A stretch of DNA of 64,000 nucleotides, taken from Eubacterium sp. GTDB lineage: Bacteria; Bacillota; Clostridia; Lachnospirales; Lachnospiraceae. Below are positions 1 to 8,886 of the stretch, piece after piece. Position 1 is the first letter of the stretch. Every line of letters starts with the position of its first letter. A model generated the notes under the pieces. That model did no database searches. It saw only the letters and a program-made list of their open reading frames with translations, and had not been told where the DNA came from. The stretch is taken from positions 248,001-312,000 of the forward strand of contig JAFUVQ010000060.1 in NCBI GenBank assembly GCA_017477505.1, written 5' to 3'. Made by a program: the position numbers and the translations under genes.

Positions 1-2046
1 AATATCTTCATCTTCAATTATCATTAAAAACGACGAACCTGCATCGAATATTTCATCATTGGCATATTCATTGGTCATAGCTGTATTACATGCAGATACT
101 ATCTCACCCGCAGAAGTAAGATCTGCTGCAATCCTTAATTTGTCCAAGTAAGTTTTTTCATATTCAATATCTTCGTCATCAATACTATCATAACCACCAC
201 TCAAATCTAAATCTATGTATTCAATATCACCGTTGAAAAACTGATAACCATCATAAAAAGTATCATAATTCATGTTTTTACTATTCCAAAAACAGTTCAC
301 ATTATCATCAATAAGCACACTATTCTCCCCGTCAAAGCTATAAAGATCACCGTCTTGTTTAAATAAAAGAGTTTTCTTGTCAATTCGGGCATAATCCTCA
401 ACAGCTTCTTCCCTCAACATGACATTACCTTTTGAATCAACATACTCGATATCGCATTCATAATCATTATCACTTCTAAAAACCATATTCCCATCTTCAA
501 ACAAATCCATTATTTCCCCAACATTACTAGCGATTTGTCTAAAAGACCCCTTGTAATATAAAAACCAATCATAACCATCATTATTCTGAGCTGACTTATA
601 ATATGCTAACTTACCATTTTTTAATATCATTTCGTGGACATCATCTACTAACAATTTAATATCCGATACTCTCCCACTCTGTATATTTCCAACGTAAATT
701 CCTCCTTCTATATCCATAAGGAACAATTTATTGTCATATATAAATACATCATCAATTTCATTCTCTCGCAAGATCTTTATGTCCGGAAGTTCAACTTTTG
801 ATTTGTTATTATCAAATGTATAAAAAACGTAATTAAATAAGCCATTTCCATAATCTGAATCCATATAATCATAAATCTCTTCAATATCACTTTTTCCCGC
901 ATTTACATCCCATTCAGCATAAATATTACCCTTTATATCAATTGTTGAAGAGCTTATAAGAGAGCTTTTTCCTTCCCTATAATAATAAATGCTGCAGACA
1001 TCAAGCTCCTCCTGAAGCGACTCCCTTATTAGATTTCTCCCTGAAGCCTTTTCAAAATCTTCTTCGGTGTAACTACCATGATTCTTGATAATATCCTCGT
1101 CATTTTTTTTAAGATTATCATTAATATAGTCAAAAGGAATTAAAGGTTCATCGTTTATAACGTAATAAACCAGAGTGTCTTCATACAAATTCACTATTCC
1201 ACCTTTCTCCCCTTCGACTAGAATTGTTTTTCTTCCATCAAATCCTACAGATATAATATTATCGTCTTCATCCGCATACACTAATGACTTTGTTCCTTCT
1301 ACTAAATATACACTATCAACATCTTTTACGATAAGCTTAGCAGTATCCGGATTATTCAAATCTACACTATATACATTTTCTAAATAATCATCTGTATCTT
1401 CTCCTACTATCACAGTTCTATCGTTTTCCACTGAATACAGTGTATTATAGATTTGTTTAGAATCCTTTCCATCATAATAGTACAAATCATCATTTTTATA
1501 GTAAAGCAAACCGTTATTCACCGCTTGCATACCAGGCCTGACATTTTTAGATATTATTTCCCCAGCATTTGTAGTAGATTTCTTTTTTATTTTATTGACC
1601 TCAACCCTGTAAAGAGTACCTTCACCATAATCATCGCTATACGAAGCCAGATAATAAAAAAAACTTCCATCAGGACTAAAAACAGCAGTGGTCTTTTCGT
1701 CAGAAAGCAATTCATTACTATCAAAAACTATTCCATTATCCTTCTGAATCTTATTATATAGTGAATAGCCTTCATCAGAATTAACAATACAAACACTTTT
1801 CGTTGTTTTTTTCTTTATAAATTTGAACGCCTTTATTCCCAGAAAAGCCAAAACAATCGCACACACAACAATTACAGGAACAAGAATAAACAATCGCTTT
1901 CTATTCTTTGGAAGTGAACCTGGTGATCCGTGATTATATGTATCAAAGCCGTTATTCTCTTCTGAATAATCATATACTTTCTCGCCACAACTCGCGCAGA
2001 ATCTACTACCATATTCAATTTCTCTTCCACACTTTGTACAAAACAT
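1..2046 (-). CDS. Zinc-ribbon, single-TM protein with beta-propeller-like exterior (3' end outside window)
   Basis: The frame is open from an ATG at 2046 to the left edge without a stop, so at least 682 residues are present and the C-terminus is missing. A GGAGG Shine-Dalgarno sits just upstream of the start. Residues 1-25 form a CxxC...CxxC zinc ribbon (FCTKCGR, FCASCGE), a charged linker follows, and one hydrophobic helix lies near residues 50-70. The large remainder is rich in aromatic and acidic strands with repeated Y/L-Y-D patterns and an FSPDGSFFYY segment, as in TolB- or DUF5050-like beta-propellers. By the positive-inside rule the zinc ribbon is cytoplasmic and the propeller-like part is outside. 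It is the last visible member of the 25 kb cluster and shares its N-terminal layout with the proteins at 3242 and 4157. Function unknown. Confidence 0.8.
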   Translation of the reverse strand, partial: MFCTKCGREIEYGSRFCASCGEKVYDYSEENNGFDTYNHGSPGSLPKNRKRLFILVPVIVVCAIVLAFLGIKAFKFIKKKTTKSVCIVNSDEGYSLYNKIQKDNGIVFDSNELLSDEKTTAVFSPDGSFFYYLASYSDDYGEGTLYRVEVNKIKKKSTTNAGEIISKNVRPGMQAVNNGLLYYKNDDLYYYDGKDSKQIYNTLYSVENDRTVIVGEDTDDYLENVYSVDLNNPDTAKLIVKDVDSVYLVEGTKSLVYADEDDNIISVGFDGRKTILVEGEKGGIVNLYEDTLVYYVINDEPLIPFDYINDNLKKNDEDIIKNHGSYTEEDFEKASGRNLIRESLQEELDVCSIYYYREGKSSLISSSTIDIKGNIYAEWDVNAGKSDIEEIYDYMDSDYGNGLFNYVFYTFDNNKSKVELPDIKILRENEIDDVFIYDNKLFLMDIEGGIYVGNIQSGRVSDIKLLVDDVHEMILKNGKLAYYKSAQNNDGYDWFLYYKGSFRQIASNVGEIMDLFEDGNMVFRSDNDYECDIEYVDSKGNVMLREEAVEDYARIDKKTLLFKQDGDLYSFDGENSVLIDDNVNCFWNSKNMNYDTFYDGYQFFNGDIEYIDLDLSGGYDSIDDEDIEYEKTYLDKLRIAADLTSAGEIVSACNTAMTNEYANDEIFDAGSSFLMIIEDEDI

Positions 2047-2110
2047 AGCAGCCTCCTTTCTTCAACTTAAATCATAGTTTAAGTTATATCAAACGCTGGA
2101 TTTACCATAC

Positions 2111-3205
2111 TTATTCAAAATAAGAATATGTATTAAAGGCAAATATATCATCTTTCTCTCCAAATGAAATATCATACCAAATATACCGTGCTAGTCCTGT
2201 TTTCTTGGATACTAAGAGTTCTCCATGACCAGTTTGCCACTGAATATGTGCATAAAAATTATAATTATCTTCACTATCTATTCCACTATATGACTCTCTT
2301 CCTGATTTTGGTGGCAATGTTGCCATATACCTTCTTATAGCTCTATCAGCTTGCTGTTTGGTGATGCATTGATTATAGTCATATCTTTTATTATCCATAA
2401 ATCGGATCAATAACATAGCGCACTGAGCTCTTGACGCTCCTCTTGAATGATTCAAATATAGTCTTCCGTTTATATTAACACCATATATAATTCTACTGTA
2501 AAGTGCCCATTTAATAGGTATTCTCACCTGAGAATCGGTTGATAGTGAACTAACATCCGAATACTTCGATATATCACTCCTGCCAGAAACGGAAAAACTA
2601 TATAACGTAGCAAAATTAAAAAGCATTATACACATTTGCGCTCTTGTAATCTCATTCTTAGGTTTAAACTTTCCATTAGGAAATCCTCCCATTATTCCAT
2701 TTGCGTAACACCATCCCATTTCTTCGCTTCCATTTTCGCCCATCTTTAAGTCATCAAAATTCCCTCTATAAGCATAATCAACATTATACCCTAGGTATTT
2801 TGCCAAATTGTATAAAGAGATAGCAAACTGAGCTCTTGTCACATTTTTCTTCGGTCTAAAGCTTTGCTGTCCATAACTGTTATAGTCACCAAAACCTTTC
2901 ATTAACCCATAATTATATGCACGTAGCATCTCATTTGCTCCAGAATCAGTCTGTCTTACATCCTTAAAAGGCCAGCTTGCAAAAACATTGTCAACAATTT
3001 CGTTCTCAGGTAAGATTATTTCATCTGCATCAGTCTGAGTGGCTACTCTAGCATTTATATCAGTATGAGCATATGATAATAAATAACTATTATAGCTCGA
3101 TGACACACTACATAAAACAAGTAATACAATAACTACCTTTTTATACTTCTTTATATTTCTGGCATTATAATCACTATCAGATTTTGAAATTCTAAATAAT
3201 AACAT
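2111..3205 (-). CDS. SLH-domain surface protein
   Basis: A 364-residue protein with an N-terminal membrane segment (around residues 24-42, VVIVLLVLCSV) that can act as signal peptide or anchor. Three S-layer-homology repeats follow, recognisable by VTRAQFAISLY, ITRAQMCIMLF and ASRAQCAMLLIRF, each preceded by an F-x-D-[VL] strand. SLH domains bind pyruvylated secondary wall polymers, so this should sit in the wall. The C-terminal 80 residues are unassigned. It lies between zinc-ribbon proteins of the cluster on the same strand and may anchor that assembly to peptidoglycan; this role is inferred from position. Its SLH set resembles the one in the broken gene at 27.7-29.7 kb. Confidence 0.85.
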   Translation of the reverse strand: MLLFRISKSDSDYNARNIKKYKKVVIVLLVLCSVSSSYNSYLLSYAHTDINARVATQTDADEIILPENEIVDNVFASWPFKDVRQTDSGANEMLRAYNYGLMKGFGDYNSYGQQSFRPKKNVTRAQFAISLYNLAKYLGYNVDYAYRGNFDDLKMGENGSEEMGWCYANGIMGGFPNGKFKPKNEITRAQMCIMLFNFATLYSFSVSGRSDISKYSDVSSLSTDSQVRIPIKWALYSRIIYGVNINGRLYLNHSRGASRAQCAMLLIRFMDNKRYDYNQCITKQQADRAIRRYMATLPPKSGRESYSGIDSEDNYNFYAHIQWQTGHGELLVSKKTGLARYIWYDISFGEKDDIFAFNTYSYFE

Positions 3206-3241
3206 AACCTAATCTCCCTTCGATGATAAGTATTACGTGTT

Positions 3242-4129
3242 TTATCTATATCCATTCCCATCTATATATTCTTTTACAAACTCTGCAATAATATCCTCAC
3301 AAGCAGTATTATCCGCTCTGTTTGGATATTCAAAATATATCTCTATATATGCTGCTGATGTCATATTTGACATTCTGTAGTATACGTAAGTATTATCGTA
3401 CAGATAACCTGTAAGATAACTCCTGTTTCTATCTTCGTAACAGGCATCCCATTCGACGGTTGCCCCCTTGTTGAGCAATGCATTTTTTGCATTCTCGTGG
3501 CGTTCTTTAAAATTTATCTCCCCATAATCACTGTATCTTGGCCATTCAGTAATATACAATTTCAATCCGGTCTGAAGATGTTCAAATGTATATTCGGCAA
3601 TGTCACCTTCTTCATTCACTCCGGTTTTTTTGAATCCCTCCACTATCTCATAAGTATCACCATATTTCCCGGTAAAATGCTCAACGGATGTATATGCTCC
3701 ATTACCTGCCGCTTCGTGCATAGTATCAGGTGCTTCTGTTGAGGCCTCCGTCTTTGTCTCAGTAGTTTCCGTCGTTGCTTCTGTTGTATTTTCAGTTGTG
3801 ATTTCCGTTGAATACTCTGTTATATTCTGCGTATCCAGCATAATAGTATTTTTATCAGTTTTCTCTAAAGCTCCCTCTTTATCATGTAAATCAATCGTAT
3901 AATCAGTATCTTCTACTTCAATACTCTCATCAGATTGTTTGTGTCTTATAAGGATGATGATTGACGAAATCAAAAAGACAAGGATAATAAGTGAAACAAA
4001 AGATATTATAATAAGTCTCCACAGAAACGGCTTATTATCTTGTTTCACCTGTCTAACGATTGCCTCACCACAAAACGGACAGAACGCTGCAACTTCAGGA
4101 ACTTCTTTTCCACATTTCGAACAATACAT
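3242..4129 (-). CDS. Zinc-ribbon, single-TM protein with Thr-rich stalk
   Basis: A 295-residue protein. It opens with a four-cysteine zinc ribbon (MYCSKCGKE, FCPFCGE), then a strong membrane helix at about residues 37-60. A Thr/Glu-rich low-complexity stalk (TTENTTEATTETTE) leads to a C-terminal globular domain of about 150 residues with many Tyr and Asp that I cannot assign. The predicted topology is zinc ribbon inside, stalk and domain outside. Only 27 bases separate it from the next gene upstream, so it is part of the same transcript. It repeats the design of its neighbours at 1-2046 and 4157-6025 with a different outer domain. Confidence 0.8.
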   Translation of the reverse strand: MYCSKCGKEVPEVAAFCPFCGEAIVRQVKQDNKPFLWRLIIISFVSLIILVFLISSIIILIRHKQSDESIEVEDTDYTIDLHDKEGALEKTDKNTIMLDTQNITEYSTEITTENTTEATTETTETKTEASTEAPDTMHEAAGNGAYTSVEHFTGKYGDTYEIVEGFKKTGVNEEGDIAEYTFEHLQTGLKLYITEWPRYSDYGEINFKERHENAKNALLNKGATVEWDACYEDRNRSYLTGYLYDNTYVYYRMSNMTSAAYIEIYFEYPNRADNTACEDIIAEFVKEYIDGNGYR

Positions 4130-4156
4130 ACCCTATCCTCTTAATTCTATATTCTA

Positions 4157-6025
4157 TTATTGCCCAATCTTCTTTGCGTTATCATCATATACATCATAGC
4201 AATTCCCAGATACGAAGAAGGAATTTCCTTTAGACTTGAGTCCATCAACAATCAAAATATTATTGGGATACATATACTCATGTTCGTAATAATAATCTGA
4301 CATTAAATCAGTATCATTGCAAATTGTATAAATAATGAGTGCAGCCAGTCCCGGATTAGAACAATCTTTTGTTATTCCCAGATAGTTTCCTCCCCAACAA
4401 TATCCTTGAGGTGGTTTACATATGCAATAAGGAGATGAGAGCTCATCTGAATCAATGATTGCGGAGAACCATGGACACCCAAAGAAACCAAACACGTCCG
4501 TATTGGTCAGATCTTCAAACCAATCAGCATCCCACATATCTGTTTCTTTTATTGCACCTATAGAATTAAGCTTTGTCAATACATCAGCTTTTAATACAAA
4601 TGAATCCTCATAAGATTCTTCCACCATGTTAAGTCCAACCGCCAAATCCTGTTCTGCCGAAAGCATATAATATCCGCTAGCCTTCATCTTTTTTGCCAGT
4701 TCAACAAAACCATCCCAGGTACTTATCATATCACCAATCGTTTCAGAATCATCAGTTCCAATAACCTTCTTCGCTATATCAGATTTATAGTAAAACCCTC
4801 CAGGATAAGCACTATAAGCTACATACCTAAGCTCAGAATCATTATTTGCTTTTGTAAATGTATAGTCATAAGCATAGGAAAAGTTATCTCTCGAAAGTCC
4901 CACATCCGATAAATCTATAAAAAAGCTTCGACATTCTTCGAACGAATTATCAAGTTCAACCAATCCCTTTACGTTTGACAATGCATCGGCAAGATTAGCA
5001 GAAGTATCTCTATATTTCATATTAACAAGATCTTTGTACTCCGGATACTTTTCAAAAAAAACATCCATGATATCTAACAGATCCGAATTCCAGTATGAAA
5101 AAGTTAAAGTTTCATTACTAACCGCCGGCAGGTTTAATAGAGCTTCCGACAGGTCATCTTCCCCAATATGAGCAATATCCCCATCAGAAACAAAAGCATC
5201 GACACTTATAATTCTCTTTTTAGCAGACCCTGACTGTTCAATACTACAATCTATCTCAATATCAGAATCGTTCAAATTCAGTTGAATTTCTCCTGTTCGA
5301 TTCCTTATTAATGAATCGGATTCATCCTTAAGAGTATAATCTTCACCATATGAATCGTCTTGATCATTAATTACTGCCTTAAAAAAATCCTCTTTTGCCT
5401 CAAGCATGTCATACTCATCTACAAATTCATAAGATGAAATATCCCAAATCAGAGGGAATCCACCGGTTTGGATTCTCACCAGCGATTTTCGGACAAAAAA
5501 CTTATCGGTAAATGTAATGTTTGCCTCTATAATGCCATCAAACAGAAAATAATCCTTATTCACAATCTCTACATCAGAAATAATTGATTTGTTTTTCATA
5601 CTACTTTCATTTATTTCTAACGTATACTCCAAAGCATCGGAGGGCATTTTTTTAATTATATATTTGGAATTTGGTGCTGATGAACCCAGCAAAAAAACGA
5701 GAACAATGGCTAATAAAAATGTTATAAGTCCGGCAATTAAGGATAACTTTACTCTATTCCCCGAATTTATACCATGCTGAGGGGCATTTCCCCCAGTGTA
5801 CTCATCGCCATTGGTAAGATGATTACTTATGTTATCTTTTGAGTTTAATACAAATGATTCTTTTCCGAATGATACTGAAGCTGCAGATGACGCCTCATTT
5901 GATGCATCATATTGTCGATCTTGCGAGTTGCTTGCACCAGAAGAAATGTGTACAATTACTATGCCACATCTCCCACAAACAATACTTCCATCTGAAATTT
6001 CAGATTTACAAGAAGGACAGATCAT
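4157..6025 (-). CDS. Zinc-ribbon, single-TM protein with solute-binding-protein-like outer domain
   Basis: A 622-residue protein with an AGGAGG site before the ATG. Residues 1-20 are a zinc ribbon (MICPSCKSE, VCGRCG), a Ser/Asn-rich linker follows, and a membrane helix sits near residues 93-115. The distal half (about 330-610) looks like a family 1/8 extracellular solute-binding protein, with TWDGFVELAKKMKASGYYM and a late WGGNYLGITKD segment of the kind that precedes the last helices of that fold. Such a domain tethered behind a cytosolic zinc ribbon is not a normal ABC transporter component, and no permease is nearby. It may sense a ligand or use the fold as a scaffold. The solute-binding assignment is by pattern only. 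Confidence 0.75.
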   Translation of the reverse strand: MICPSCKSEISDGSIVCGRCGIVIVHISSGASNSQDRQYDASNEASSAASVSFGKESFVLNSKDNISNHLTNGDEYTGGNAPQHGINSGNRVKLSLIAGLITFLLAIVLVFLLGSSAPNSKYIIKKMPSDALEYTLEINESSMKNKSIISDVEIVNKDYFLFDGIIEANITFTDKFFVRKSLVRIQTGGFPLIWDISSYEFVDEYDMLEAKEDFFKAVINDQDDSYGEDYTLKDESDSLIRNRTGEIQLNLNDSDIEIDCSIEQSGSAKKRIISVDAFVSDGDIAHIGEDDLSEALLNLPAVSNETLTFSYWNSDLLDIMDVFFEKYPEYKDLVNMKYRDTSANLADALSNVKGLVELDNSFEECRSFFIDLSDVGLSRDNFSYAYDYTFTKANNDSELRYVAYSAYPGGFYYKSDIAKKVIGTDDSETIGDMISTWDGFVELAKKMKASGYYMLSAEQDLAVGLNMVEESYEDSFVLKADVLTKLNSIGAIKETDMWDADWFEDLTNTDVFGFFGCPWFSAIIDSDELSSPYCICKPPQGYCWGGNYLGITKDCSNPGLAALIIYTICNDTDLMSDYYYEHEYMYPNNILIVDGLKSKGNSFFVSGNCYDVYDDNAKKIGQ

Positions 6026-6035
6026 TAGAAGCCTC

Positions 6036-7457
6036 CTATGTCAAGCCTTTTGAATATTTATCATATAGCTTTTTTGCAGCCAAATTTCCTTGTGCAACTG
6101 ATCTTTTTATATATACGAAGCTTTTTTCATAACACCCGGGAACATTAGGGAACATACGGCATAGCATAGCTGCATTAAGAAGAATATTGTCATCATCACA
6201 CTGATATACATCCACTAATTCTATAGCAACTGATAATGCACACTCATAATCTTTCTCAAGCAAATATATATTGAGAAGTGTAAGCAGCGCCCTGAATCTT
6301 AGATCATTATCAGTAGATGACTTTACAACTCTTCTCATATATTCCTTTGACAAATTGTGATTCTTTTCAAAACCCGGTTCTCCATCATAGTATTTCATTC
6401 CAAGCCGATAATATGCAGATACTTCTCCATGTCTTCCTGCCATTTCATAAAATGAAATACCCTTTTGAATATCCTTAGGAACCACCTTCCCATTCATGTA
6501 TACATTGCCCAAAGTGACCATACTTTTCACATCGCCTCTTGAATACGAAGCTTTTAGATGTTTCATCGCCTTATCGTTATTTCCCGTCGAAAAATACAAA
6601 TAGTATTCTCCCAGAATTCGATTTACAGCTGATTCCTCAGAAAACTTTGTGTCATTCAACAGCATTTGTGCATACGGGCTTTTGTGATATAGCAATACTT
6701 GAAATAATTCAACAGCCTTTTCAGTATCTTTATCACAACCAATCCCTCTATATAGCATTTCTGCTACACGATAAAAAATCTTTTCATCATATTCGATGAT
6801 TGACATTATAACCTTGTAGATGGAAATGGCAGAGTCATAAAAACCAGCCGCTTCTAAGTCCTCAGCCATTTTCATTAATGAATCCTGATATTCATTTATG
6901 GACACATTTTCGTGTACACAATCCTCAATTATGCATTTTATAAAGAAGAATATATCTCTGTTACCATCAATGTATGCCTTAATCGCCCAACCAAGTGATT
7001 TTCGAATATCATATATTTCATCCGGAAGCAATGCACAACACACGGAACACATAAACTCAATGTCATTCGGTATTTCAACACCACTGCACTCATACAGTAG
7101 CACAGCTCTTGTTAAATACTCGTAGGAAAGACTTACTCTGTAATGAAACATAATCCTGGCAGCTTCAGCATTGTCATTCGCATTATTGAATCTGATTTTC
7201 AGCAAAGACTCTGAAACTGCAGGATATAGTTTTTTATCAAGATGAACTGCCTTAGAATAGCACTTAAGCCCTTTCGGTATATCTATTTCCGTACCTATTC
7301 CAAATGCATAACAGTTTGCCAGGTTGTACAATAATTCAGGATCATATGCATTAACCATCGACAAATGACTAAAAAGCCTAAAAGCGCTTTCATAGTTCCC
7401 TTCATCAATACACCTGCTGGCTCTATTAAATGTGTCTCTATACTCCTCTTTTGTCAT
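6036..7457 (-). CDS. Sel1/TPR-like repeat protein
   Basis: A cytoplasmic 473-residue all-helical protein without signal peptide or TM. Sel1-like repeats are clear: ANCYAFGIGTEIDIPKGLKC, AEMLYRGIGCDKDTEKAVEL and LGNVYMNGKVVPKDIQKGI, plus RLGMKYYDGEPGFEKN. Sel1 repeats are scaffolds for protein-protein contacts. The ATG at 7457 was chosen over a TTG one codon upstream because GGAGTG lies at a proper distance from it. The stop is 10 bases before the next gene's start, so translation is probably coupled. Within the cluster it is a plausible adaptor between the cytosolic parts. Confidence 0.85.
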   Translation of the reverse strand: MTKEEYRDTFNRASRCIDEGNYESAFRLFSHLSMVNAYDPELLYNLANCYAFGIGTEIDIPKGLKCYSKAVHLDKKLYPAVSESLLKIRFNNANDNAEAARIMFHYRVSLSYEYLTRAVLLYECSGVEIPNDIEFMCSVCCALLPDEIYDIRKSLGWAIKAYIDGNRDIFFFIKCIIEDCVHENVSINEYQDSLMKMAEDLEAAGFYDSAISIYKVIMSIIEYDEKIFYRVAEMLYRGIGCDKDTEKAVELFQVLLYHKSPYAQMLLNDTKFSEESAVNRILGEYYLYFSTGNNDKAMKHLKASYSRGDVKSMVTLGNVYMNGKVVPKDIQKGISFYEMAGRHGEVSAYYRLGMKYYDGEPGFEKNHNLSKEYMRRVVKSSTDNDLRFRALLTLLNIYLLEKDYECALSVAIELVDVYQCDDDNILLNAAMLCRMFPNVPGCYEKSFVYIKRSVAQGNLAAKKLYDKYSKGLT

Positions 7458-7483
7458 CAATTCACTCCGTGAACACTATTGTT

Positions 7484-8860
7484 CTACATGTATATCTTTC
7501 CGAATCCGTCATCGCCTTCTTCGCCTGTTTTATGACTGGAATTCTTATAGCCAGATAAATACTTTTTATCCGGTTTGATAGCCACTGTACTTGCAAATAG
7601 AATCCAAAGCAATAAAAACGGCAGAGCAGCTGCATTGAAAACCTGATATCCGAGTTCCATAGCAATAGCTCCTACTAGTGCCTGAATGGCAGATACAAGT
7701 ATTGTAAACTTAACAGTCTTCCTGTAGAAACATGAAAACGAAACCAATACTCCCATCAAAGATCCCATAACAGTAAGCGCAAACACTCTGAATATTCCCA
7801 AAAGAATATAATTGTCACAGTATGGTCTATATCCGTATAAATGTCTAACATATTTGGTGATTTTTGAAGCCTTTCCTAAAGCATCATATAAATCTGACAC
7901 ATTTTCAATATGAACATAATTTCCGCCTGTTCGCGACGTGATACCATTCATCAGATTCTGATTATCTAGTCCAAGACCTACTACACTTACACTTATATTA
8001 TTATCATTGAATTCTTTTAATAAGTCGTTAATATCTGATATCTTATCGAAATCCGTCGGATCACCATCCGTCAGCAATACTACTTGCGGATGATTACCTC
8101 CACTCCAAACACCATTCTTATAATCATCGAGTATTGTTTCGAGCGTCATTTTTATAGATGTGCCACCCTCTGGTTCTTCGGCTATGATTTCATCATTATC
8201 GATAAATGGTCCCATATCTCTGACTCTTCTCGGATATTCAGAAAACTTATATACCATATAAGGGAATTTTTTTGGAAATTGGTGTACTACTTCATTCAAA
8301 GCACGATATCTTTCATTTGTCGGATCTTGATACGACATAGATGATGAGTCATCTATTGCAAATATTACAGAAGTAGTCTCATCAACCTTTTTGCTTCTTT
8401 CTATACTATATAGGTACTGAAATAACGCAGTCAGACCAAATAAAAGAATCAGCGAAATGAAAAGCAGAATAAAGAATTTGGGATAACTGTAGAAAATCAC
8501 TTCCTCATCATTATTCCTAAATATCAAATTCGTTAACATCACCGTAGCCAGTACAATTAAAACAAGCATCATAAAAACCAAAGGTATCAATAACACATGT
8601 GGCACCACATCATGAAGTGCATTAAAAGTACGTACGCATAAAATATATGCGGGATATCCTACGATAGTTGTCAAAAGAAACAGTGCCAGATTGAATTTAT
8701 AATCCTTACTTTTATCTTCATCCTCGGACTGTGTATCATCATTTAATTCATCAAACCCTGAATCAAATCCTGAATCAAAACTATCACCTTTGCTTTTTTT
8801 CCTTTTTCTACCTTTTCTAGGAACAGCATCTTCCCAATCATCAAATCCATTTTCACTCAT
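7484..8860 (-). CDS. Polytopic membrane protein with a von Willebrand A domain
   Basis: About 458 residues from the ATG at 8860, which has GGGGA upstream. An in-frame ATG at 8887 overlaps the preceding stop but lacks a Shine-Dalgarno. The acidic, aromatic N-terminus (SENGFDDWEDAVPRKGRKR) precedes three TM helices (about 55-150). The vWA domain (about 165-330) has an intact MIDAS start, DDSSSMS, and the downstream LLTDGDPTD. Two to three more helices end the protein. Positive charges at the N-terminus place it inside, which puts the vWA domain outside. vWA domains bind partners through a divalent metal. It probably pairs with the GTPase and coiled-coil proteins encoded just upstream. Confidence 0.85.
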   Translation of the reverse strand: MSENGFDDWEDAVPRKGRKRKKSKGDSFDSGFDSGFDELNDDTQSEDEDKSKDYKFNLALFLLTTIVGYPAYILCVRTFNALHDVVPHVLLIPLVFMMLVLIVLATVMLTNLIFRNNDEEVIFYSYPKFFILLFISLILLFGLTALFQYLYSIERSKKVDETTSVIFAIDDSSSMSYQDPTNERYRALNEVVHQFPKKFPYMVYKFSEYPRRVRDMGPFIDNDEIIAEEPEGGTSIKMTLETILDDYKNGVWSGGNHPQVVLLTDGDPTDFDKISDINDLLKEFNDNNISVSVVGLGLDNQNLMNGITSRTGGNYVHIENVSDLYDALGKASKITKYVRHLYGYRPYCDNYILLGIFRVFALTVMGSLMGVLVSFSCFYRKTVKFTILVSAIQALVGAIAMELGYQVFNAAALPFLLLWILFASTVAIKPDKKYLSGYKNSSHKTGEEGDDGFGKIYM

Positions 8861-8886
8861 GTTTCTTATTCCCCTACATTCATTCA

